DNA of 64,000 nt from Eutypella sp. D-1 (Eukaryota > Ascomycota > Sordariomycetes > Xylariales > Diatrypaceae): positions 496,001 to 560,000 of the forward strand of contig JAJTTP010000014.1 in assembly GCA_023313575.1 (NCBI GenBank), in the 5' to 3' direction. This document shows positions 29,089 to 40,616 of the stretch, in pieces. The notes beneath the pieces were generated by a model. That model searched no databases. It saw only the letters and a program-made list of their open reading frames with translations, and was not told where the DNA came from. A program made the translations under genes and the position numbers. Numbering within the stretch: position 1 is the stretch's first letter; every line of letters begins with the position of its first letter.

Positions 29089-31223
29089 TCACCAGAAGTG
29101 CAGGCCCTTGCCCCCCTTGCTGAAGATGCGGGTCGTGTCGGGGATATAGGGTATTTCGTCCCGCCGGGTGAGCGCCGACGAGTTGCCTGCTGCCGCCGCA
29201 ATCACGTCCAGCCAGGTCACGCCCGAGAACGGCGTCCCTTCCACCTCGCACACCGTGCCCGGCTCCGGCAGCGTGCCGTTCGCCCAGTATGCCGCTGTCC
29301 TTTTCAGGGTGCAGAGAGATGCCGGCGATAGAGAGCAATGCTACATGTCGTCCGTTAGCACAATCCTTATCTCTTCAGTAGCCACGGGGTTCGAGGGGCT
29401 CAACTTACGCCATAGCCGTTGACCTCCAGCAGAGCACTGTTCTCGAGGCCGGAGCTCACATTGCGCGCGGAGACGAGCGGCGTGTGCGCGTCGTACGTGT
29501 TCCCGATGACGAGGACGGGCTCCTTGGTGCGCACGTCGAAGCCGCCCTCGTAGCGCTCGCGCGCGTCGACCTTCCACCGCGCGCAGGTCATGAGCACCGA
29601 GGACGACGCGTCGGCCAGGATCCGGCTCATGGAGAACAGCTTCTCGGCCGCGGGCTTGATCTCGTCGAAGGTGTTGGCGCGCACCGTGCGCTCGCCGCAG
29701 TGGATGCCGAAGAGCGCCTGCGTGGTGCGCAGTTGCGACTTGGCGATCTCGATGTCGTCCTGCCCGGAGCTGTCACCGCCCGCGAGCAATAGAAGCAGCT
29801 CCTCGAGCGCATCGACCTCGCCGCGGATCAGTAGGTCGAAGAACAGCGCCACTGTCGGCCAACCCTCCATCCCGTACAGGTTGGTCGCTATGAACCCCTT
29901 GAGCGTGCTGTAGTCTAGTATAGTGGTGCCGAGCGTCAGCGGCTCCCGCTTGAGCCCCTTGAGCGCGGCGTATGCTTGTGCCTCCAGTTCCTCTGCCGTC
30001 GCATCCGGCTGGCTCTGCGCCAGCGCGCACTTGGACGGGTTGTCGACGCATCCGCTGAAGATCCCTGAGAACACCTTGTCCGAGTCCGTCCACTCCTCGT
30101 AGTCGCTGGAGGTACGATGGATGGTCAGCGCGTGATAAATATCATGAGGACCCGAGGCCTCTTCTAGAGCTGAGTGCGTTAACAGGTAAAAGAAACTTAC
30201 GAATGCGCATGGTAATACTCGTGCGGGTTTTGGACGCCGTCGATGATCATTCTTTCGATCTTGTCAGGGAACATCGCCGCGGCGGTAGCGCCTAGCGTGG
30301 TCCCGTAGGAGAAACCTAGTAGCGCAATTGCCATCGTCAATCAAAAGGCATTACATCCACCGACCTTCCGCTAAGGAGGAGACGGAATATAAAATAGTAA
30401 TAAAAGAATACTCACCCCAGAACCTCAGCAGCCCATCGCTCTCGGCCTCGGAAACACGCAGCAGGTCCCGCACGACGAAGGCCGTGCTAAGCAGGCTGGC
30501 GGTCTTGTTGGCACGCTCAGCGCACATGTTCGCGTCGACCCCGGCCCGCGCCCACTGTCGCCCCAACTGGACGTCCGAGGCGTTGCCCACCTGCGTTATC
30601 TCCTTGATGGCGTCGAACACCTCCCAGTCGCTCTCGAAGCACCATAGCGGAATCGTGTTCCCCGTGCCGCTGCGCGTTGGCGAGTTCTGTTGTTAGCGAT
30701 CGTGCACGAGTCATATTTGTGGTTCTACTGTTTGGAAAGGGCGGGCGGGGAGCTGGGTCGGGCTTAGGAATTGAGTCAGGGGGGGTTAGTCGTTCTCCTC
30801 ACCGTGGGTCAAAAGCGACGAGGTCGTAAATGCCTCCGGAGAGCCTGTAACCCTCGAGTTAGTCAGATATCAAAGACTGTCTTAAGTTTGCTATGGATGA
30901 TTGTCTTACGCTTGCAAGAGGTAGCCTGTTTCGGCGAGGGAATCCCTCCCCGTCCCGCCAGGGCCGCCGAAGTTGAGCTGGATCATCCCCTGCGACGGCT
31001 GCTGCGGCGCGGGGGCTTTGAGGAGCTGCAGGTTGACCGTCTCGGTGCACTCCGGATCGGTGTAGTCGAGCGGCACGGTCAGCTCGCCGCACTGCACCGG
31101 CACCGTGGCGTTGACCGTGAGGTCCTCGCAAGGACCCCATTGGATCTTCGATGGCGACGCGCACTTACTGCCGTACGCGGCGGCGGCCAGGGAGAGCAGG
31201 GCCGAGTTCCTAAGTTGTCCCAT
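29089..31223 (-). CDS. secreted alpha/beta-hydrolase, S33/TAP-like (tripeptidyl aminopeptidase type) peptidase
   Basis: Six exons on the minus strand (30910-31223, 30803-30844, 30416-30669, 30201-30315, 29409-30105, 29089-29340) give 557 aa with all phases consistent; the second exon is 42 bases. The N-terminus (MGQLRNSALLSLAAAAYGSKC) looks like a signal peptide. Family marks are QLNFGGPGGTG (oxyanion region), LVAFDPRGTG, the elbow GFSYGTT with Ser206, Asp447 in GNTYDAHTPL, and His475 in NGYGHCSLS; TAP-like C-terminal domain. Such enzymes cleave N-terminal peptides or Pro-linked residues outside the cell; the substrate is inferred only from the family. It is the last gene before the AT-rich block. 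Confidence 0.88.
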
Positions 31224-31967
31224 CGTTGTATAAGTCCCGATAACAATCTTCTTGTCGGTTCGCGGACAGTAGGATAGGGGGGTTAAAGTGAGGGGGTTGA
31301 GAAAGGGGGAAGGGGTTAAAGAGAGAGAACAGGGGATCGTGTCACATATCGCTCAACAAGCCTCCCGAGGAAGGTCCTTTTATATAACTTGAATACCATA
31401 TCTAGGACTGGCAAGCATCATCACGATGACCGTTGCAAGCTACCAAGGTAACGAGCTGATGAGCCTTGCTTTACTGCTAACTAGTCAGTCATCAGCATTA
31501 GGGTAGTAGCTCGGCTAACACTATACAGGCCCCTATGATTGGAGCAGCGGCCTTGGCGAATATAAAGCCGCAGATACGCGTATTGCGGACTGCCCTATAT
31601 CCTATGCTGCGCCGCAGAAAAATAGCTGGGCGCTCGCGCTTTGTGACCCGCCTTCGTCGACAACTCTCAGCTATAGAATAACATCTGATTGGCCCGTGCA
31701 ACGAGCTGAAAGACCTCTGGACACCACTGACATCACACTTAGCTTCATCAGGCATTAATCATCAGGGCCCGATCTGCCAGTTCAACTTCAAAGCCACTGC
31801 TAGATGTGGGCATTGGTGACTAGTTAAAGGGAGCCAGCTTCTAGAAGTAACTGTGATAAATACTGTTAGCCCAGTTACCCAACAGCCCAGGTTGAAGAGG
31901 TCTGGGGAGGCTTCCTCTATCATCAAACTAGTATGTGCTACAGTGAGGGAAGATAAGTCCTGCTTAA
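31224..31967. other. promoter of the S33 gene and boundary of the AT block
   Basis: Ordinary base composition; contains a TATATAA-like box near 31379 in the orientation of the minus-strand gene. No gene seen. The region ends at a solo LTR. Confidence 0.45.
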
Positions 31968-32360
31968 TGTGACGGCCGGTCTATTCCTAACTATGAATCC
32001 AGTCGAGGGGTTTATGTTAATAAAAATGCTGGGGGTTTTAAGCAATAAATAATTACATCTGGTAATAATAATAAAAAAATGCTTTAAGTAATTAAGTTAT
32101 ATTATAAGTTAATAAACTTAAAAATTATTTAAAAAAAAAGGTAATAAATATAGTTATATATTATTTATATCCTTTATTCCTAATACCGGAATATGATATT
32201 AAATGTTAAATCGTTAAGATAGCTGGGCTATCCAGGCTATCCTTTTTATCACGTGACCCAAGTATGGCTTATCTTATCGTGGTTATCCTTTCCAGTACCA
32301 TGGTCAGGGATTGTTTATGCTAATCTTATTTAGGCCCAATGACCTAGCCAGGTCATAACA
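31968..32360 (-). repeat. solo LTR 1 with 5-bp target-site duplication
   Basis: A 393-bp LTR beginning TGTGACGGCC and ending GGTCATAACA, flanked by CTTAA at 31963-31967 and CTTAA at 32361-32365. It is the least decayed copy, keeping GC-rich words (CACGTGACC, CTATCCAGGCTATCC) lost in others, so probably the youngest or least RIP-exposed. No internal region follows, so it arose by LTR-LTR recombination. Orientation is taken from the related gypsy element. Confidence 0.85.
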
Positions 32361-32533
32361 CTTAATTTATATTTAAAAACTTTACTTTTTATAACAGATT
32401 TAAATAACTTTATAAATATAAAAGGTATAACATTATAATTAAAATATAATTATAATTAATTATTTTATTATATAAATATAATTTTTTAATTTTATTTATA
32501 ATATAAAATATAATAATAATTTTTAACCCTTTT

Positions 32534-32962
32534 TATAACGGCTGGTTTATTCTTAACTATTAGTCTAATCGAGGGGGTTTATATTAATAAAAGTACTAAG
32601 GTTTTAAGTAATAAGTAATCACGTCTAATAATAATAAAAAAAAAGATGTTTTAAATAACTAAATTATATTATAAATTAATAAATTTAAAGATTATTTAAA
32701 AAAAAGGTAATAAATATAGTTATATATTATTTATATCCTTTATTCCTGATATTAAAATATGATATTAAATATTAAATCGTTAAAATAATTAAGCTATCCA
32801 GGTTATTTAAAATTATTAAAATAATTAAATTATTTAAGTTATCCTTTTTATTATGTAACCTAAATATGGCTTATTTTATCGTATATATCTTTTTTAATAC
32901 CATAATTAAGGATTATTTATATTAATCCTATTTAAGCCTAATAATTTAACTAAATTTTAACA
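32534..32962 (-). repeat. LTR 2 (3' LTR of the gypsy element)
   Basis: 429 bp, starting TATAACGGC and ending TTTTAACA, the RIP-changed forms of TGTGACGGC and TCATAACA. Relative to LTR 1 it carries an extra block of about 35 bp (a second decayed copy of the GCTATCC-type segment) that LTR 4 shares. Confidence 0.8.
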
Positions 32963-34439
32963 CGATCTTTCCTTTTTTAAAATTTTTATCTTTAAAACTT
33001 ATTATTCCTGTTTTTCCTTTATTATAAATATTTCTTTCTTTTTTATTTTATATCCTTTTTATTATATCTAATTATATTAATAAATTAATTTTTAAACGCG
33101 TAACTTTTTTATTTTAACATAAAACTTTTTAACGTAATTCCTTTTTTATAATAATTTTATTATCCGATCCGGTTAATATAATTTTTTATTTTTATTATAA
33201 ACGTTATTAATTAAAATATAAAGTTTTTAACTCGGATTTTTTTTATTATTTATTATATATTTGCTATAACCGGAATTAATATAACGTATTTAAATTTAAT
33301 CCGAAATAATTATAAAAAGTTACATTTTAATATCGAAAATTAAAATTAAAACTTAAAGTTATAAAAAAAAAAGCCGAAAAAATAATTTTTAAAATAAACG
33401 TAAAATTTTGCCGTTTACGTCGTTAAAAACGTATATAATATAAAAAGATAATAAAAGCGGTTTTTTATAATATCGATAATTTAAAAAAGTTAAAAAAAAA
33501 AAAACGTCGGGCGGAAAATACGTATTTTACGGGGTTTATTAAAACGTTAATAAATTTTAAAATTATTTCGGAATTTAATTAATTTAAAATAAATATATCG
33601 GGTAATCTTAATTAAAATGCTATTTTTATTAACGTTTCCGTCGGTATTAATAAAAAATTTTTAAAAAACATTAAACATTTATTAAGTAATTAACGGGTTT
33701 TTATATATTTTCGGAATTATTATATCTTTTTTATTTAATTTTATATTTTATTCGTCCATTTTTTATTTATACGTTTAAAATTTTTTTTATTTCGTATTTA
33801 TTTACTTTTATTTTGACATTGTTTTATCCTGTTTTTATAACGTTTATATTCGTTACGTCCTTAAATAAGGAAATATAAAAAATTAAATAAATTTTAATTT
33901 TTAATAATAAATCTAATTCGTAATTATTTTCTAATATTTTTTTAATAATTAAATACGGTCCGATATATTTATAATCGAGTTTTTTATTAAATCGTTTTAT
34001 TATAATGTTTTTTATAACTAAATAAATTATATTTTTTTCCGAAAAAATTAATCTTTTTAACTTTTTTAATTATAATATCTGTTTATTTATTAACGTATAA
34101 ATTCGAGTTTTTCCTTTATTTTTTTATATAATTATTTAAGTTATTCCGATATTAACATAACTTTAATATTATTTAATCCTTTTTTATAAGCATCTCGGTA
34201 AACGTCCGGGGTAAATCCGAAATTAACGTTAATAAATATTATCCGTATATTTTTATAATAAATTATGTTATAAGCTAATTATACGATAAATAATTACTTT
34301 ATTTAATTATTTTATTTATAATTAATATATTATCGAAAATAAATTTTTAATATTTAATTAATTCGTTTTATTTATCCGTTTATTTAAGGTTTAAAAGTTA
34401 TTATAAATTTAAGGTTTAATCTTAATTTTATTATAAAAT

Positions 34440-34800
34440 TTTGTTAAAATTTTAATATAAATGTTATTCCTTTATCGAAAATAATTTCGAATATAAAACC
34501 GTATATTATTATAATATATCGTAAAAAAATATATGCTATTTATTTTATATTAATATTTTCGTTATATAAAATAAAATAAAAAAACTTTATAAATCGGTTA
34601 ATAATTATAAATATACTGTTATAACCGTTATATATTATTAAATCTTTTAATATCGGTAACTTAATAATAAAATTAAATATAATAAACTTTTATAATCGTT
34701 TATTAACTGGTAATGGTTATAATTTTCCGTAAGGTTTATATCGTTTTATTTTAATTTTTTCGTATATATTATATCGTTATTATATTTGTTATATTACTGA
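34440..34800 (-). pseudogene. integrase remnant of the gypsy element
   Basis: On the minus strand, KRYKPYGKL marks the end of the integrase zinc finger, followed by SIFIIINRFIKF and FEIIFDKGITFI, the decayed forms of the two catalytic-core Asp motifs of gypsy integrase; the first Asp is replaced by Asn, a G-to-A change. Stops interrupt the frame throughout. Confidence 0.7.
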
Positions 34801-35884
34801 TTTTATTTTATCGAATATATAAATCCGTTATAATCGTTTAAAGATTTTATAATTTTTTAGGTATCCGTATAAAAAATATTCGTAAATTTTTTATATTAAT
34901 TATTCTTATAATTCTCGTAATATTTATAGCTTTTTTATTTATTTTTTTATTAATAATTTATTATTATATTATTCGATTTATTTATATAAATTATCTTAAA
35001 TAATCTTAATAACAGTAATTTATTATTATTTTAAATATTTTTCTAACGTTTATCGGAATACCGTATACTTAATTAGTATATATTTTTTTTTTATAACAGG
35101 TTATTTGTTGATAATATTTGCTTATCCGTTTTTTAATCTTTTTTCATAAATAATAATATAATCGAATTCCGTAAAATATTCGGCATATCGTAATTATTTT
35201 TTATTAAAGGTTTAAATGGTAAAAAAATATGTAATATTTTTATGGTCGGTATAAATTTTAACTTAATGCATATTTTTTATAAAGTAATATTTAAATTCCT
35301 TAAATACGTTAACGATAATAAAAAAATTTTTATCGTAAATTAAATAATTAAGTTCGGTTTTAATAAGTTTATAAAAATAAAATATAATAAGGTATAATTT
35401 TTTTTTTTATTTCGTTATTTAATTTATACTCCGAAAGCATAATTTAAAGTATCGGTTTTTAACTTAACGGGTTTTTTAAGATCGTATATAATAAGTACTA
35501 ATTTGTTAATAATAACGTTTTTTAATTTCTTAAAAAATTTATTTATTTTATTAGTTTATATAAACCGTTTATCTTTTTTTATTAATTCCGTAAAAGGTAT
35601 TATAATATATTTAAATCGTTATATAAATTTCTAATAATAATTTATTAAACCGAGAAAAGTTTATATTTTTTTTATATTAATAAACATTTTTTAATTTTTA
35701 ATAATCGCAATTTTTTTAAAATCTATTTTAATATATTCGGGGGTAATAATATATTTAAAAAATTCCATTTCTTATATATAAAATATACTTTTTTCGGGTT
35801 CCATTAATAAGTTAACGTTTTATAATGTTTATAATACTTTATGTACATATTTTTTATGCTATTTTTTTAATTCTAAATAAATAA

Positions 35885-36330
35885 AAATATCGTTAAAATA
35901 ATAAATAATAAAAATATTAAAATATTTTTATAATATGTGGTTAATTATACGTTAAAACGATATTAATACGTTAATTAATCCGAAAAACATAATTATATAT
36001 TTAAATAAACCGTATTTCGTTTTAAAAGCTATTTTTTATTTATTTCCGGGTTTAATTTTAATATAATAATATCCGTCCTTAAAATCTAAAGTAATAAACT
36101 ATTTAATTCCGTATAAACGGTCCTTTATTTTAATAATAAGTAATAATAATATTCGGTTTTTAACGATAATCTTATTTAATTATCGATAATCGATTATTAA
36201 TCGTAATTTGCCGTTTTTTTTAAGCATAAATATAATAAGGTATTTTATTAATAATTTTAATCGTTAAATATATCCTTTTATTAACTTATTTTCGAAATAT
36301 TTTTATAATTCCTTAAATTCGATTTTATTA
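35885..36330 (-). pseudogene. reverse transcriptase remnant of the gypsy element
   Basis: Minus-strand translation shows KKNGKLRLIIDYR, ITLDFKDGYYYIKIKPG and FKTKYGLFKYIIMFFGL in order, the standard motif order of gypsy reverse transcriptase, with several stops in between. The catalytic YxDD box at 35889-35900 reads YFND, the first Asp lost by a G-to-A change typical of RIP. Confidence 0.8.
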
Positions 36331-38417
36331 AAGTTATAAATTTTATAAAATTATAACGTTTTTTTTTTATAAAAATAATCTTATAATCTTATTTATTACG
36401 GTTTAATAATTCTTTTTTAAATTTTTTATAAAATATTTTATTATATTAATAATATTATAATAATACGTTACGTATTTATAATATCGTCTTATTTTCCTTT
36501 TTTAAAATATTATTAAAAAGGCGGAATCGTTATCAGATAAATATAATAATTTATTTAATCCTTTTTTTATATCCTTTTTTTTTAATTCGTTATATTCCTT
36601 TTAATAAAGTTTTTATTATATCTTTATATCCGTATTTATTATCTGTTAAATATTAAGATCTTTTTTTTAAATTATCGTTAATTTTTAAAAAATTAAAAAA
36701 TATTATTTAACCAATTCTTTAATTAATCGATAAATTATATTAATATAGCTATAATTACCTAAGGATTATATCGTATCCTTTTAAAAATATGATATCGAAA
36801 ATAACGTTTTATTTTTATCTTTCGATATATATATCGAATTAATCGGTTTCCCGTAATATTTTTTTTTATCGTATTTAAAAGTATAACCTTCGGCTTTTAT
36901 TATATTATAAAAATATTATTTTTCCTTTTATAATAGTTATAACTTATTATATAATTTTAAGGTTATATAATTACCGTCAGCTCCGTTATTTATTATAACG
37001 GTATACCAGTTATTTTTAACCTTTATTCATATTATAATATATCCGTATCGTTTTTAAGCTTTTAAAATGGCTTATAAATATCGTATTATATTTTTAAACC
37101 TTATGATACCGTTTTATAACCTTAATATAAACGGCTTTAATTTTTTAAATTTTTACCGTAAATTTATACGGTATTACGCGGGTTATTATAAAGTTTTTTT
37201 TTATTAAATTCTTTTTATATATACGGTTATTCTTTTATTATTAAATTTTTATAAAAATATTTAAAACTAATTTTATTAAAGGTTATCTTTTTTAATAAAT
37301 CCTTATAAACGTATAAATCGGTGCTTAATAACTTATTTTTTTAACATCGGATTTTATATTTTTATTATTTAATTTTGTTCCGGATCTTTATAACCTTTAA
37401 CGTTTAATATATATATTTATTATAATAATATGCTTAATATCTTCCGGGGTAAAATATCCTTTTTAACTATTTTTAATTATATAATATACGGTTAATATAA
37501 CGTATAATTTCTTTATATTATCGTTAATCGGTTTCGTTTCTTTTTTATTATAAAAAATTAAATCCTTTTTTAACTATTTATTTAATTCGGTTAATAATAC
37601 CGATTTTTCGTTCTTTATATTAATAATATTCGTATTTTCGGTAATTAATAAAATGTTTTAAAAAATATAACGTCCGAGTTTAAATTTTTTAATTAATAAA
37701 TTTATCCTAATTACGAAATTATTATAAATAAATTTTAAATCGTTATTTTTTAAAGCGTTATTAAGATCGTTTAATATAAATACCGTATATCTTTTATGGT
37801 TTATAATTTTATCGTTCCTTAAATTAATTAATTAATCGTTTTATTTTTTCTTTTTTTATAAAATAAGCTTTTATAAAAGCTTTTTTTTTATTATTATTAA
37901 AGTATTCGTTTTATTATTATTAACGTTATCGTTTTATTACGGTTTAAGCTAATCGTTTAACTTTTTATAATCTTTATTAATAAATATTATTATTTAAATA
38001 TACGTAACGGATTATTTTAAATATTCTTTTACCGGTAAAAGGTTATTTTTTTTCGGGTACGGGTTTTTAATTTCCATTTTATTTAAATCTTTTATATTCT
38101 TTTTTAAAATGTCTTATTTTGTTATAATTATAACATTTAATTTATTATTTATTTTTTCGTATTATATTAAGCGATATAAGTCTTAATATTATCTTATAAA
38201 ATGTATCGGTAAGCTTTTAATTTTAATTCTTATTATTTTAATATTTTTTAAATCCTTTAAGTATATAATATCCTTTTTTTTTAACATTATTTAAATTATC
38301 TATTATCGATTTTAATTATTAAAATAATAAATTTATCGAAAGTATTTAATTTATTTTATATAATAATTTTATCTTTAACCAAATCCTTAAATCCTCGATA
38401 AAACGTATTAATAAAGG

Positions 38418-38847
38418 TGTAACGGCTAGTTTATTCCTAACTATTAGTCCAGTCAAGGGGTTTATGTTAATAAAAGTGTTAAGGTTTTAAGTAATAAATA
38501 ATTACGTTTAATAATAATAATAAAAAAATGCTTTAAATAATTAAGTTATATTATAAGCTAATAAATTTAAAAATTATTTAAGAAAAAGGTAATAAACGTA
38601 GCTATATATTATTTATATCTTTTATTCCTAATATTAAAATATATGGTTATTATTAAATTGTTAAAATCGTATCCGAATATAATGATTTAACGTTATTAAG
38701 ATTATTACCGATTTAACCGATCCTTTTTAATTATATAGCGTATATAGCTTATTTTAATGTGGTTATCTTTTTTTTCAAAACTTAAGTTAGGGATTTTTTC
38801 TTACTGTGTTAGCCCCACTAGGCCCAATGGCCCGACCGGTTATAATA
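38418..38847 (-). repeat. solo LTR 3 inserted in the gypsy element
   Basis: 430 bp, beginning TGTAACGGC and ending TTATAATA, flanked on both sides by AAAGG (38413-38417 and 38848-38852). Its first half matches the other LTRs; its second half is divergent but again ends in the shared GGCCCAATGG segment, so it belongs to a related variant. It interrupts the gag side of the older element. Confidence 0.8.
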
Positions 38848-39421
38848 AAAGGATTTATTATCGATTTAATCTGTTTTAACGGCAAATTATTTAAATTACA
38901 TAACGTACGTATAAGCTGCTTTTTTCTATTTAAAGGTTAAAAGTTATTACGTAACGGCTTAAGCCTTATCCGGATTTTTATAATTAACTTTTACCTTTTT
39001 TTTAAAATTTTTATATTTTTTAAAAAAGCGTTTAATTTCCGTAAATCTTTTTTTTTCCTTTATTTTTACGAAAGCATTTAAAATAGGTTTAAACCATTAA
39101 GTTATCCCCCCGGTAAAATATAATATAATATTAAAAATTTTATTAACTTCCGTAATATATATATAACGTTATTAATATAAATAAATTACAGTTATTATAA
39201 AAAAAAGTTATACGGGGATAATGCCATTATAAAGTTTAAGTTTTTTAAATTTAAATTTAACGGGTATAACCTTTTAATTTATAAATATAATTACTATTTA
39301 CTCGATTTATTCGATTTATTTAAATAATTATTAAATAACTTATTAAAAGTTTTAACTTAAAAAAACATAATATCGGATATTATTTAAAGCTAATAATATT
39401 ATTAAATAAAAGCTTATAACA

Positions 39422-39848
39422 TATAACGGCTAATTTATTCTTAATTATTAATTTAATCGAAAAAGTTTATATTAATAAAAATATTAAAGTTTTAAATAAT
39501 AAATAATTATATTTAATAATAATAATAAAAAATGCTTTAAATAATTAAATTATATTATAAACTAATAAATTTAAAAACTATTTAAAAAAAAAGTAATAAA
39601 TATAGCTATATATTATTTATATCCTTTATTCCTAATATTAAAATATGATATTAAATATTAAATCGTTAAAATAACTAAGTTATCCAGGTTATTTAAAATT
39701 ATTAGGATAATTAAGCTATCCAGGCTATCCTTTTTATCACGTGACCTAAATATGGCTTATTTTATCGTATATATCCTTTCCAATGCTATGGTCAGGGATT
39801 GTTTGTGCCAATCCTATTTAAGCCCAATGACCTAGCCAGATCATAACA
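39422..39848 (-). repeat. LTR 4 (5' LTR of the gypsy element)
   Basis: 427 bp, starting TATAACGGC and ending TCATAACA; shares the extra about 35-bp block with LTR 2, which supports them as a pair. The primer-binding site should lie just left of 39422, but the sequence there is too decayed to name a tRNA. Confidence 0.8.
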
Positions 39849-39852
39849 TTTT

Positions 39853-40616
39853 TATTATAACCTGGCTAAGTTATTAAGCTTAAAAAGGATTAATATAAAT
39901 ATAATCCTTAACCATGGTATTAAAAAAAATAGCCACGATAAAATAAACCTTATTTAAGTTACGTAATAAAAAGGATAACTTAAATAATTTAATTATTTTA
40001 ACGATTTAACATTTAATATTATATTCCGGTATTAAAAATAAAAGATATAAATAATATATAATTACGTTTATTACTGTTATGGCCTGACTAAGCTAAGTAA
40101 AGGGCTGGTAACTTTATTTATTAACGGTATTGCCGGAAAAATAAAAACATAAGCCAGCTATATTTAATAAGCTATATATAAATCCGTTATAATTTAAGGA
40201 TTTAATATAACCATATATTTTAATGCCAGGAATAAAAGATATAAATAATATATAATTATATTTATTACCTTTTTTTTAAATAATTTTTAAGCTTATTAAT
40301 TTATAATATAATTTAATTATTTAAAGCATTTTTTATTATTATTACTAAATGTAATTATTTATTACTTAAAACCTTTAACACTTTTATTAATATAAACCCT
40401 TTAACTGGATTAATAGTTAAAAATAAACCGGCTATTATAATTACCTTTTTTTTAAAATAATTTTTAAACGTATTAGCTTATAATATAACTTAATTATTTA
40501 AAGTATTTTTTATTATTATTATTAAACGTGATTACTTATTACTTAAAACCCTTAATACTTTTATTAATATAAACCCTTTAACTGGATTAATAATTAAAAA
40601 CAAACCAGCCGTCACA
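39853..40616 (+). repeat. LTR 5, inverted solo copy, split by LTR 6
   Basis: In the opposite orientation to LTRs 1-4: it starts TATTATAACCTGG and ends CCAGCCGTCACA. Removing LTR 6 and its 5-bp duplication leaves 394 bp, nearly the length of LTR 1. Its outer end keeps the un-RIPed GTCACA terminus. It abuts LTR 4 with only 4 bp between. Confidence 0.75.
40075..40439 (+). repeat. solo LTR 6 nested in LTR 5
   Basis: 365 bp from TGTTATGGCC to GCTATTATA, flanked by ATTAC on both sides (40070-40074 and 40440-40444). Its left half (with CTAAGCTAAGTAAAGGGCTGG) differs from the other LTRs while the right half matches, so it is another subfamily. Confidence 0.8.

Larger units (their letters stand above)
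32534..39848 (-). mobile_element. Ty3/gypsy LTR retrotransposon, RIP-degenerate
   Basis: Two LTRs (32534-32962 and 39422-39848) in the same orientation bound about 6.5 kb of AT-rich internal DNA. Translating the minus strand by eye gives decayed reverse transcriptase and integrase blocks in gypsy order (RT then integrase), each full of stops. A purine-rich tract (AAAAAAGGAAAG on the minus strand) directly precedes the left LTR, as expected for the 3' end of a minus-strand element. Flanks CTTTT (32529-32533) and TTTTT (39849-39853) are a candidate 5-bp duplication with one C-to-T change. The right part (gag side) is split by solo LTR 3. It cannot be active. Confidence 0.85.

Noticed and set aside
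31968..40616. CRISPR-like or satellite array
   Set aside because: The repeats are a few LTR copies of 365-430 bp with TG...CA-type ends and target duplications, not short regularly spaced units.
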